DNA from: Earliella scabrosa
Taxonomy: Eukaryota; Basidiomycota; Agaricomycetes; Polyporales; Polyporaceae
Length of the DNA: 64,000 bases
Direction of reading: 5' to 3'
Assembly (NCBI GenBank): GCA_022605405.1
Contig: JABYQQ010000001.1
Span: 2,914,001 to 2,978,000 of the forward strand
Under the pieces are notes generated by a model, which made no database searches, was not told the origin of the DNA, and worked only from the letters and a program-made list of their open reading frames with translations. Positions 34,686 through 44,954 of the stretch are shown here, piece after piece. The position numbers were made by a program, and so were the translations under genes. Position 1 is the first letter of the stretch, and each line of letters starts with the position of its first letter.

Positions 34686-35578
34686 CTTCGCGAGGTGGTG
34701 TCGCTGCTTTTATCAAGTTTCGTCACAGATCCTGTCTCCCTTGCCGTGGAGACAATCCGCCGGAGATGATGATGCTGCACCCTTCACTCCAAGATGATGG
34801 ACTTGTGGTCGTAGTTTATTCGACGGCTGCTGGCTTGACGGCAGGCAGAGAAGCGACAGTGTGAGATATCGCGGAAACACGGCAGCAGGGCTTGGATCGC
34901 CGGCACTGAGACTCAATGCTCACCGTCGTCTCGCGCGAGCTCGCGTTCGTGTTCGGTGGTGGCGTTGAGAGAGGCGCGGCTTGTGTTGGCACTGCAAACC
35001 GCCGCGGACCAGAGTAAACAGGAAGAAGGGAAGGACACGGTCGTTACCTCCAGTTGCCACAGTACCACTGACATAACAAGCAACTGAGCACTGGCCGATC
35101 AGTCTCGCAATTATAGTTTCACCGGGCCGCCTCGAGCCTCCGCCAACATTGTATCAGCGAACATCAAGGCAAGGCGACAAGTCAACAAGACCAAGGCGCA
35201 TGGCAAGACTATTGAACTCTTCGCTCACAACGTTCCACCTGCAAGTGCCGTCCTGAGACTCCTGAGTTATGCCACCTGCAGCTGAAGTTGAGGCCGCTGG
35301 AATCGACCAAATTGAGCAGTACTAACTCCGTTCCCAGTTAGCGTGTTGACTCGCTTCTCGAGAGCGGGAGCGCATTAACGTAACCTGCCAGGGATGCGTA
35401 TGCTGAAGCAGGCTGGTCCGTCTCCACCGTGACCTCCTTCATCTCGAACGATTGAAACCTAGCTCAACTCTCGCATTGCAAAACCTCTCTTCGCCTCGGA
35501 TACACGTCCACATCGACACCGTGACCAAACCCGGAATCCAAGTTCCACTGCAGCTCAAGGACACCGCATTGCGCAACC
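34686..35578. other. Divergent promoter region
   Basis: About 890 bases between the MscS-like gene (minus) and the small gene at 35579 (plus). No ORF of note and no repeat was seen. It should hold both promoters. Confidence 0.45.
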
Positions 35579-36144
35579 ATGAACGCGGACCCCCGCACAC
35601 AACTCGAATACCACAAGCTGCAGGTCCAGCACCGTCGTCGCACCCTGTCTCACCCACACCAACACTAACCTCCATAACCTTTGACACCGACAGCTCGTCG
35701 GCCGTCTCACCGCGATCGCCAAGCAGCTCCGCGAGGGCGCCGCCACCGCCGACCAGCTCGCCCAGCTCATCGGCACCATGTCCCACACCGGCCACACCGC
35801 CGCCGTCAACTTCAACGCGAACAACGCCCTGCACGACGCCGAGCTGCGCGTAATCCTGCACGCGCTCCTCGGGCAGAGCGAGCAGACGAATCAGCTGCTC
35901 AGACTGTTGGGAGGGCTGCCGCTTGCAGCGCTCCAGCCTGAGCCGAGAGCCGGAGGTTTCGTACGTCCCAACTTGGATCGTGACGCTAGTGTATTGTTCT
36001 GACCTGTAGAATGGCTCTCTCCACACTTAGCCCAGGTCATTCGTGGCGAAGTCTGCCGGAACCTTGACCTCTACGGCGGACACAGGGAGCTCCTCCTCAT
36101 CGTCGGACGATAGCTCTTCTCCGGACGCGTCTTCGTCCTCGTGA
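35579..36144 (+). CDS. Small protein of unknown function
   Basis: Predicted gene of three exons and ~135 residues. The ATG at 35579 has a good context (gcaaccATGa). Exon 1 is MNADPRTQLEYHKLQ; intron 1 ends ...gacag before 35694. Exon 2 is helical and Ala/Leu/Gln-rich (LTAIAKQLREGAATADQLAQ; LRVILHALLGQSEQTNQLLR), as in a small helical bundle or coiled-coil subunit. Intron 2 uses the strong donor GTACGT (~35962) and an acceptor ..cacacttag, with a ctgac branch site between. The last exon is a Ser/Asp-rich tail ending DASSSS. If intron 2 is not removed the protein ends at 36002 instead. I do not recognise the family. An acidic antisense ORF at 36027-36278 is treated as its shadow. Confidence 0.55.
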
Positions 36145-36486
36145 GCACAATCGTGGAGAGCGGTAGGTGGACACAATACACAAAGGATCTGAGTCGTGAC
36201 CAAGAGAGAACCTGCGAAGAAGGGTTCGATGTTGATATCTGCCATGCTGGCGTGTTCCGGGCGTGCTTGCAGCTGCACCCATATGGAGTCGCTCTGTTGG
36301 GTAAAGCCTGCGGGCTCCCAATTGGCGTAGAACTCGAGCCTCCACTACCTATATCCAACACTAAGTATACGGGATCTAGAGTACCGATTATCGAACTACG
36401 GTAAAAGAGCAATAAATCACAATGCGTCCTATCTGGCATCCACAGCAGACATCAGACCACACACACAAGACACGTCACGAAGCCCA
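36145..36486. other. Intergenic, convergent 3' ends
   Basis: About 340 bases between the small plus-strand gene and the SNARE gene on the minus strand. A minus-strand open stretch here could not be given a start codon and splice sites with consistent phase. Confidence 0.35.
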
Positions 36487-39357
36487 CTACGTTCGCCTGG
36501 AACTGTGGCCACCTTCCCACTCCGGGTCCACACCGCGACTCGTCCGCACCCGCAACATGCGCACAGGAACCGATCTTGCACGACCCACAACCCCCAACCC
36601 GAACCCTTCATCCGTCGATGGTGGCGATGTCGACGGGGACGTCGACGCCGCACGCATGGCGAGCTCGGGCACGGACAGCACATCTGGGTTCATCGATCGG
36701 TCTCCATCCTCCTCGTGTGATCCCATCGCAGCAGCGGCCCCGGTCACGACTGGCTTCGCCGCGTCCGTCGCCGCGGGTGGCAGGTCATCCGGTGGTGGTG
36801 CGGGCACAGCGTGATGCCGGCGGGGCTTGAAGATGAGCGCGATGATGAGGCCGAATATGATCAGCAGGAGGAGGAAGATGCATTGCCGCCTGCCGGTGTT
36901 CTTCTGGTACCTGCGCGCCCGTGGGTTAGCCCCGCACAATGGTTCAACAGATCGAGCGAAGCCCTCGGGAGGGGAGGAGAAGCACAGATCGAGGGCACAA
37001 TCCGCGACTTCTCCCAGTCCCACCAAATGGATATGCCGCGCGTCTCGAGCCCCAGCACAACGTAATGCAGGAGTCGCGCTGGAAATGAAACTCACTTTGT
37101 TGCGGTATCCAGTTCCCGCACGGCCTCTTCCATCTGCACCGCGGTCTGCTCGATGTTGTACTCTACGCTATCGAGCAGCGTGCCCTGATCAATGACAAGG
37201 GCCGACAGGTCTTTGAATAGCTCCGCTAGTTGCGCGATTGATTTTGCGATCTCGGTCAGCTCCCGATCCCGTGTCTCCAGATTGAAATCCAGCGCCTCAA
37301 CCTGGCGCAGGACAGCGTTCTCGCTCGACTACATCGAACGCACGAGGGAGCGTAAGCGTCAGCAGAAGGGCGCACGTAACGCCGATGAGAAGCCGGCTAA
37401 TGCGAGGGTGACGTACTGCTGCCGCTGCCTCCACGTCCTCATCCAATGCAGACATGCCTGCTGACCCCTTCAGCGACACTGCGCCCGACGCTGCGAGCAA
37501 GTCTTGGTTCTTGATCGCGTGGCCTTGAATCTCTGCGGAACACGAGCACACGGAAGCAAATGAGCATTGAGTTCGTGAGGAGCGCATCGATCGTCGCCGA
37601 CTCCAGGATTGGGTAGGCTGAGCACTCACTGTCCATGTACACGCGCTGTTTCTTGCGAAATGTGGCGCTGAGTTCCTGAACCTTCGCAGCGAGGCCGCGC
37701 TGAACGTTCTTCGCGGCGAGCTCATGATGGCGTGACGACCCAGCTTGGGAAGGAGGGAACGAGTGTTGTGGTACCGACCCTATCCGCTGGATCAAAGTCG
37801 AGCATTGGCGGAAGTCCTGACCGCCGATAAAGGCGATGGAAATCACAGGTCAGCCATGCTTTCAACCCGTCGGAGAGCGATAGCCATCTATTACCCTCGT
37901 AATGTCGGTCGTGGCCGCCTCTATCTCCTTCTCCTCAGCCGTCCGGTCCGAGAATCCCGGTAAAACATGCTTTGCGTGGAGCTTGTCGAGAGCAGCAACT
38001 AGCACGAGACGAGATTAGCATGACCGCCCAACGGGACTACCTGCGAGTGCAGATGAAAACGAGGCAAGACGGAACATACTTTTAGTCTGTATACCAGCAA
38101 GGATCTCCTTCACTTGATCAGCGATATCGACCCTGGCGATCCGACGATAGATTAGCACCTGACAATGCAATCCGTCCGCACGGTCGGAGATGCAGACCGC
38201 GGCTGGCTAATGGCCACCAGCCGGCCGAACACCAAGAACATATGCCGTCTTGTCCACCTAACGGCAGCAATGAAAGATCTGCGCCGTCACAATCGACGGT
38301 GCTCGGTGGCACAACAGATATCAGGCCGGAGTCGTACCGGCTCAGAGAGAATGAGCCGGGTCATCGTTGGATTTCAGAGTGAGGCGGGCGGTGACGGATA
38401 GATATCGGCTTCGTAGCATGATAGCATGCATCTCCCATGCTCAGAGTGATAAGTTGGCAACAGTTGTGTGAAGGGGTAAACCAAATTCAGTGGAAAAGAG
38501 TGGATGTAAAGAAGGAGTACATGAGGACGTCTCAGCAAAATGCATACCTGGACCGTTTGGGAAACAGGTCCAGGGGCGTGTGTCATACAGGGTGCACGTT
38601 GGACGTAACCCTGTCATCTTTGTTGCAGGACGGGTTCTCATGAGCAATGCACCAATCGGGTGAATGCTGTAGGCCTAGAGTCGAAGCTATAGCCTGAAGG
38701 ACTTCATATCGCTTCTGGCGTTCACAGGGAGGGTGTGGAACGAGACGTTGTCGATGCCACATCAGCTGGGCACGGTGACCAAACGAAGTGACATCGACAG
38801 CGTGGGGGCAGACAAAGCATGCGGGCGGCCTTCGCACAACGAAACAAAGACGTACGGACGCAGTCGCTGCAACTCATTTGCCCCGCTGCCCACCGCCGAG
38901 GCCTTGGCGTTCTAAAGTTCTATGCCGTCAAGGATTCACAGTCGGAGCGCCGTGTTGTATGTTTCCAAAGCAGGTGGTGGCATAGGCGAACGTTGCAGGT
39001 GAACGCGTCCGCAGTGCGAAGAAGATAGATACCACGCCTCCCGGCAAGAGGACACGCCCTGATGGGTGGCAGACTTCTCATGTATGGAGACAGGTGGCCG
39101 GCGGAGAAGCGAGAGCGTGATGAGGAATGGAGGATTCACCATTTAGGCGGAAGTTCTGCATCTATGGAGATGTGGCCAGCCTCGGCGTTAATGAGGCGAC
39201 CATGCTCGTCGTCGTCGTCGTCCTGGGCTTCGTCGTAGTTTGTGACGACTCGGGCGCGGCGGGAGCGAGACGCGCCTGCGCGGGAGTCCCTGTACGAGAT
39301 GAAGAGGAGGGTGCGGGAGCGGGTTGTGGGGGTGAAGGAAGAGGAGGAGGAGGACAT
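36487..39357 (-). CDS. TLG2: Tlg2/syntaxin-16-type Qa-SNARE
   Basis: Qa-SNARE of the trans-Golgi/endosome fusion machinery. Exon 1 (39357-39140) starts with the family signature RSRTLLFISYRDSRAG and ends LPPKW; exon 2 begins at 38132 with VDIADQVKEILAGIQTK. Next come LDKLHAKHVLPGFSDRTAEE (Habc domain), a linker exon with RGLAAKVQELSATFRKKQR, and the SNARE motif (LTEIAKSIAQLAELFKDLSA, LVIDQGTLLDSIEYNIEQT) with the central Gln. The C-terminal exon has YQKNTGRRQ, a membrane anchor (CIFLLLLIIFGLIIALIF) and, unusually, a Pro/Ser/Ala-rich tail of about 95 residues beyond the anchor, which would be luminal. Intron 1 is ~1 kb (see separate entry) whereas others are 50-190 bases. The identification is firm; the start could be a nearby in-frame Met. 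Confidence 0.88.
38133..39139 (-). other. Intron 1 of TLG2, unusually long (1007 bases)
   Basis: The donor is GTGAAT right after the codon remnant TG of Trp; the acceptor is ...CGCCAG before G GTC GAT ATC. Joining gives LPPKW-VDIADQ, which matches the syntaxin-16/Tlg2 pattern, so no exon appears to be missing. Inside are several plus- and minus-strand ORFs of 60-85 codons without recognisable similarity. I see no transposon ends. It could hide a non-coding RNA, an old insertion or an alternative promoter. Confidence 0.7.
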
Positions 39358-40231
39358 TTGGGCGGTGGCGGACGGCGGAGAGGACGTGACCGTCGTCGCT
39401 CGTCATGCCGATGTTTGTTTGGTCTCGGCCGCTCGCGTGGGCGGGATAGGCGCTGTGGCCGCCTGCGGAGCGCCCGCACGCAGTGTCCGGAAGGAAGACC
39501 GGAACGGAGGCCGGAGGAGGACCCGCAGAGTGGAGACAGCGGGCGGTGGGAGCGCGTGCGTGCTGGGGGCGCATGACCGTCGGAAGAAGCGTGATGTACG
39601 TCGCCCATTACGTGCAGTGAATAGCAGCCCTCCCAGCGTTCTTTGTTCTGCAAGGGCAGGCGCGGGTGTGGGAGACGGGCGATCGACGGGTCGGAGTGGG
39701 GGTCGGACCTGTGACCGGGGCAGCACCGGGCGAGTGACGGGGACGGAGTGGCCATCACGTCGCGCGAGTGTGGCCCAGTTATCGGCACATCTCCTCCTCG
39801 TCCATGCCAACCGCGTCTTGGTTTCATCCTCCTCCTGCCGTTCTTATCGATCTCATTCCGGATCACCACTCGACCACCTGTCCCTTTCGCATCCCCATCG
39901 CCTTCCAACGTGTTCTCTCCTCCTCGCTTTCTTTTGATCTCCATTCCCTATAAAGCCCCCTGCCTTTCTCCTCTTACCCTACCCTCCCTGCCCCCTATAA
40001 TCCGTCCGAGCCTCCTCCTCCTCGTCCCTGCCCTATAATTCTCTATACTCTCCTAGCCCCCTGTAGCCCCCCTCGCACTTACACGTGTCCCCTCCTGCAT
40101 CCGTACTTGCTCCGTCCGCTCAATCGCCCTCCGTGCTCCCGTAAGCGCATCACATCTCGACGTCGACGTCGACGCTTCTCCGATCGCTTACCGTTAGCTT
40201 TTAGGCTTTCCATCACTGCTGTGCTCCCGAC
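39358..40231. promoter_or_regulatory. Divergent promoter region with CT-rich tract and three CCTATAA motifs
   Basis: This 870-base stretch separates TLG2 (minus) from the Cys-rich gene (plus). From ~39895 to 40130 the plus strand is strongly pyrimidine-rich (CT tracts), a common feature of highly expressed fungal promoters. Within it the motif CCTATAA occurs three times, with TATA cores at about 39949, 39996 and 40034. The left half is covered by a 260-codon minus-strand ORF that overlaps TLG2 exon 1 in another frame and is not considered a gene. Confidence 0.45.
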
Positions 40232-40757
40232 ATGTGCTGCCTCGAAACGTGAGTCTCCCCCGTCCCTTCTTCCCCCCGATTCCTCCGCCAACCTCAGGGC
40301 CCATGCTTTGTGCTCACCTCCATTCTTGCAGCGAAGGAATCAAGTACGGCTGCGGCGTGTGTATCCTCTCTGATAGACTTTCTCCGAACGCGCGTGGTCT
40401 GACGTCACCCCTATCGACGTTTACAGCACTACATCATCGTGCGTTCCCTCCTTTTGTCTCCTCCACGCGTAGCTGACTGTGCTGCCCTCAACAGATCAAT
40501 AAGCTGAAAAAGATCGACTGCGAGAACCCGTACTGCTACAACTCGCGTCGCCACCGCAAGCCCTGCCCGAACTGCATGTGTGACCGCGTGCGTCCCCCGC
40601 CTCCCATTCTCCTCCCGTCCCCATCCTAACCGCACCTCCGTCCCTCCCTGGCTGGTTGCAGTACTTCGGTCCCGATGCGTCCGAGACAGTCATCGCCGTC
40701 AAGTCCGAGTTCTGTCCCGAATGCTACCCCTACTTCGGGCAGCCCCGCCGCCGATAG
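40232..40757 (+). CDS. Small Cys-rich, probably zinc-binding protein
   Basis: Predicted from splice-consistent exons: MCCLET (40232-40248), EGIKYGCG, a micro-exon of four codons (HYII), INKLKKIDCENPYCYNSRRH..KPCPNCMCDR, and YFGPDASETV..FCPECYPYFGQPRRR ending at 40757. The result is ~75 residues with 10 or 11 Cys arranged as CC, CGH, CxxxxC, CPNCMC and CPEC. CGH followed by paired CxxC motifs suggests one or two structural zinc sites. Small proteins of this kind are common and uncharacterised in mushroom-forming fungi (general impression, not checked). No signal peptide is visible, so it is probably intracellular. The micro-exon join is the least certain part. The promoter upstream is CT-rich with several TATA motifs, suggesting strong expression. 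Confidence 0.68.
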
Positions 40758-41551
40758 CCTCCCCGACTCGGACGCACCCCGGACACAGCCTCTCCCCGTC
40801 CGACCCGCCCGCCCGCCCGCCCGCTGCATAGTCGCATTGCATGATCATCCTACACTATAATCCCGCCTAGTCGCTCTTTTGCTCTCGGCACACTCGCATC
40901 ACGCACCACCACATACACATTTTCATTCTCATCCACGTCCACGTCCCGCATCCGCATCATCTCCCACATGCTGTATCGTATCATTGCTGTCCGTCCCGCT
41001 TGCTGTCGATGACACCAAGTATCTATATCTCCACTATACACCGTCTCCACCACCATCATCATCATCTCTCTCTCTCGCTACACGCCCGTGTTGTACCCTT
41101 AGTCCTATCTGTCTCCTGTTCCTTCGTTTCTTGTTTAATCGTATCCTAATCCTGCGTGTGCTTGGTCACCGTGCGAGCAAGTTCTTCTACATTAGCTTAC
41201 TTTCGTTTCTTTCTTACGTACTTACAAAGGTCGCTGCGCGAGAAGATCTACCGCCCATACTAATCGCTACAGTACTACCTAACGTCACAATCCGACCTGG
41301 TGTGTCGGCACAATTAGATGCTCCCTATCTTTCCAAACTCGAGCCCATGCGCAACGTCCAACATATCCGAAGCTTGCTATCGCAGATGTTCAAGTTGATC
41401 CATATGTCGGTCGGCAGACATCAGTGACTCGCGAAGAGCGGAAATAGAAGTTTGCAGAACATCTATGGCTATTAGATACAGATACAAACGCACTCCGTAC
41501 ACATACGTATAGATACAGGAACACCCGGCCCCACCGGGCACCGCCGTGCAA
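40758..41551. other. Intergenic between Cys-rich gene and NAR1
   Basis: About 790 bases at the 3' ends of two convergent genes. Short simple repeats occur (CAC/CCA runs near 40905-40960, ATC and CT runs near 41045-41075). A 182-codon plus ORF (40879-41427) has biased composition and is most likely untranslated sequence. Confidence 0.45.
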
Positions 41552-43638
41552 TCACCACTTGACAGCGAGCCCGACGACCTCGCTCTCAACCGCCCGGTAC
41601 TGAGTCCGGAACAGACGCCGCCGCCGTTCCTCCGCCTTCTCGTCCAGGCACGTCGCCCACTCCACCCCGCCCTCCACCCGCCCCGCTTTCGTGATCTCCA
41701 GGAGCACCCGCCCAGCGAGCTCGTCCGCACACCGGAACGTCGACTCACGCGCAGGCGGGCACCCCTCCTCAGCCGGCGGGGTGGGCGGCGGAGTCGGGAG
41801 CGTGCGCCAGTACGCCGCCTCGACCTTCTTCGTCCACTCCCTGTCGCCCCACTTCGCGCTCATCGGGGGTGCCGCCGGGAGCGTCTCCTCCGCGTCCAGC
41901 CGCACCCCGCCCGCAGCCCAGTCCCGGGCGAAGCCCTCCGCGTCCGTCTGTGCCTGCTGCTCCTGCTTCTCCGTCTTCATCGGCCGCAGCTGCCCGCCGC
42001 CATTCACGCACCCGCTCGGGCACGCCATCACCTCGACATAGTCGTACCCCCTGTCCTCTTGCGTCGCCGCGCCATCTCCGCCCGCGCCTTTCCGCACGAC
42101 GCGCCCCCGCGCCCGTACGGCAAGACGGCCCGCAGCGCCCCGACCGACCTGCACGCCCGCGTCGCGCCCGACCTTGCGGACGACGTTCTGCAGGTTGCGG
42201 AATCCGTAGCATTTGGCGCCGCGGAACACGATCTGGCCGGTCTCCTTGTTCGTGAGCGTGTACTCTTCGTAGTCCGCGCCGCGCACGGTCTTCGTGGCGA
42301 GCTCGAGCGCGCCGGGGTCCGGGGAAGACGAGACGAGCGTGGAGACGAGCGAGTGCAGGTACGAGCCGGAGCTCGTGCCTGGGTGCATCAGCAGCTCCGG
42401 GAACGCGAGCGGCTCGGGGCCGTCCTGAGCCGAGCCGTGTCCGTGCGGGAGGCGAGGGACGTTCTCGTCGGGCACGGGGATCGATAGGTCCCAGCCCTTG
42501 TCCTGCATGAGCAGCTGGAGCTCGCCGGTGGTGATCACGCAGTCGACGTCGCGCGTCGCGTACGCTTCGTTGTAGAAGTCTTGCCGCGAAGCTTCGAGCT
42601 TCTTATCGTAGCAGGGCATCACCGTGACGTGGTAGATCTGATCAGGCCTGTGGGGATCCCCCATAACCCCCGAACGGCACGCGACGATCAGTAATGAAGC
42701 TGGAGGGAGTGAATGGTCGGAGCTGGAATGAGGCTACGCACGTTTTCCCCCATCGCGCGCCCAGGTACTCTTTCACGAGCGTTCCCATGACCTGCTGGGG
42801 ACTCTTCGTCCGACTGATGAAGGGAAGCATCTCCGCGTGCGTCTTTTCGGCGTAGCATACCCATCCTGGACATGCGCTTGCAAGCATTGGAAGCTTTCCC
42901 TCGCCGTTCTTGCGTTCTGTGAACTCTTTCGCGTGCTCTAGCAAGGAAAGATGACGGGCGAAGGTTGTGTCGTAGACGTGTGCGAACCCGAGAGCCTCCT
43001 TGCAGAATGCGGTTGCTCGTCGGAGAACCTGGAGAAGACTGACGTTCTGTGAAGAGCTTGAGGAGACGGACGCCGCGAGAGAGGCAAGGGACTGGGGTGC
43101 GATGGATATGACCGGAACCCTGTAATGACAGGATGGGGGTGGTGGATTGTTCTCCAGAAAGTTCAGAACCTCGGTGTGGGATTGCATGGTGATGAGGACG
43201 GACTCTGCGGAGGTAATACAACCGCTGTGGACGGATCAGCGCTGCACAACGTGATGGGAGTGAGTAATGCGCACCTGCATGCCAGACAGTCATTCAAGCT
43301 GATCTCCGCTGTCGTCAACTTCTGCTTCGACCCTCCAGACGGACCAAGCGTAGGTCCGTTGACCGCGACCTCGTAGTAGGAGCCAGTCGAGTCCACTTGG
43401 ATTTGCGTCTGCAAACGGTTCAGTTATTAGGGAAATTGAGACTGCTATATGCGTGGACTGACTGTGGCGGCACCGGGGTCCTGGGGATCTGGCTTATTTG
43501 TCTGCTCGACAGGCTTGATGCATGCTTGCGATGGCGTTATGAAGTCATTTAGGTCTGTCAAAGTCTATCTCCTTCACTCAGCTCTTGCTCTAGTGTCGCG
43601 ACAAAATGGACACATACCAACGCGCCAGAAAACGCCAT
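41552..43638 (-). CDS. NAR1: Cytosolic Fe-S cluster assembly factor NAR1
   Basis: Nar1 is the iron-only-hydrogenase-like protein of the cytosolic Fe-S assembly (CIA) machinery; it carries two Fe4S4 clusters and links the Cfd1-Nbp35 scaffold to the Cia1-Cia2-Met18 targeting complex. The ATG at 43638 opens a short exon (MAFSGAL), followed by an exon with the hallmark DLNDFITPSQACIKPVE. The next two exons join as LNDCLACSGC-ITSAE, completing the N-terminal Cys cluster. The hydrogenase-like core has ACPGWVCYAEK, SPQQVMG, VTVMPCYDKKLEA and, near the C-terminus, ACPSGCVNGGGQ, supplying the buried-cluster Cys ligands. The ~370-residue last exon is GC-rich and contains extra low-complexity segments (near 42060-42180 and 41760-41800) compared with yeast. 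The end (GLAVKW) is conserved in spirit with the aromatic C-terminal tail that targets the CIA complex. Confidence 0.93.
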
Positions 43639-44116
43639 GGAGATGAGAGGTGGATGAGTGGGAAAGGACAAGCAGCGACATGGGGCAGAGTCAGGACGAG
43701 AAGGGCCTGTCTGACAAAGATCCCAATCGGGTTGCACAGCCACCGCGGCAACTGCCTTCAAGTTGGCGTCTTCTCACGGCTATACCCGTACTCCTGCACT
43801 CGTCCTGTCCGACTCCTCCTTAGTGCTGACACAATGACAGTAATTCCCTCGCTTCCAGAGATGGGGAAACAGTCGACGCAAGTATACAACGTGGTCAGAT
43901 TTCTCCAATACATTCAATAACGATTGACGACCGAACAGCATCGCCCTTACTCTGAGTTACTCATACACACCGGCGGTTTCCCAGTTGCTAGTAAGTAGTC
44001 GATCTCTGTCTCACAGCACCCTACAGATCCCGACTGGAGAACCAGTTTCGTTTGTCAACCCGAATCAACTCAGTATTGGGTTCATCAGTCGAAATGGGCC
44101 AGAACGCTCACCAAGA
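43639..44116. other. Intergenic upstream of NAR1
   Basis: About 480 bases between NAR1 (promoter) and the 3' end of the dehydrogenase gene. Nothing beyond short shadow ORFs. Confidence 0.45.
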
Positions 44117-44954
44117 TCACCATGGCACGCGGCGCATCTCTCCCTCTTCGAATTCCCACTGAGAAGCACCCTCATACGTGTGTTTATCATCCGTCGCCAG
44201 ATGGTAGACCACCTCCGCACCCAGCGCCGGGTCCTTGCCCATCTCCCAAAAGCCCGTGAATGCCGTCTTGAGCAAGCCCGGAGCGGCGACGTAGAACCTG
44301 ATGCGCGGTCGGCCAGAAAGCGTCTCCTTCTCCGCCTCGATCCGGTCATTCTCCTCGATCTGCATGTGCACAGTCAAGCCGTTGAGCCCGACTTTGCTCG
44401 TCCCGTACGAAGGAAAGCGCCCCATCTTCTTCGTCAATGCATTCTGCATGCTCGCCAAGCCGGACGTGATGTTGATCACCTTCGGGTCGGTCGACTTGTG
44501 TAGGAGCGGCTTGAACGCGATGGTCATAACGGCGATGGAGGTCAGGTTGGTGTTGAGGATCTCGTTGTACGCTGCACGTATGTCTGCGAGGCCTCCTCCT
44601 GGTGCACGGAGGATGCCGGCGTTGTTGATGAGGACTACCGTAGGGGAAAAGGTCAAACGGTGTTTGGAAATCCCGATGGCAGCACTGACCATCCAGCCTT
44701 CCGTACTTCTCTCCAACGCACTTGACTGCAGCAGCAATGTCTTCATCGTTGGTTACGTCGAGCTTGAGCACATCCACTCTAGCTGTGACGCCGGCCTCCC
44801 TGAGCTTCTGCAGAGCCGCGTTACCATTGTCGAGGTTGCGGCTACAGAGGATATATGTGTGGGTAGGCTCGCGGAGGGCGACGACCTGGACGATGTAGTA
44901 TCCGAGCCCTTGATTAGCTCCAGTGCAGAGAATGATCTTGGGAGTAGGTGACAT
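44117..44954 (-). CDS. Short-chain dehydrogenase/reductase (SDR)
   Basis: Classical SDR of ~260 residues with one intron near 44640-44690. The start MSPTPKIILCTGANQGLG (ATG at 44954) places the cofactor-binding TGANQGLG at residues ~10-17; CSRNL ends the second strand. NNAGI marks the central strand, ITSGLAS carries the catalytic Ser, and SYGTSKVGLN the Tyr-x-x-x-Lys pair. The length and the APGLLKTAFTGF segment are typical. The best-matched general type is the fungal carbonyl-reductase-like SDR group that uses NADP(H), since an Arg (CSRN) follows strand two; the substrate is unknown. The ORF extends further upstream in frame, but the ATG chosen begins exactly at the conserved N-terminus. Confidence 0.88.

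Noticed and set aside
36027..36278. Minus-strand ORF with an acidic C-terminus
   Set aside because: No start and splice arrangement with consistent phase could be found upstream, and it is antisense to the Ser/Asp-rich last exon of the plus-strand gene. Kept only as a question in the findings.
39162..39944. 260-codon minus-strand ORF
   Set aside because: It overlaps TLG2 exon 1 in another frame and has the Arg/Pro/His-rich composition of a GC-rich shadow ORF.
40879..41427. 182-codon plus-strand ORF after the Cys-rich gene
   Set aside because: Low-complexity His/Pro/Ser start and otherwise biased composition; no splice links; most likely 3' untranslated and intergenic sequence.
41546..42487. 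313-codon plus-strand ORF
   Set aside because: It is antisense to the last exon of NAR1, whose sequence is clearly conserved; the Arg/Pro/Leu richness is a by-product of GC-rich coding.
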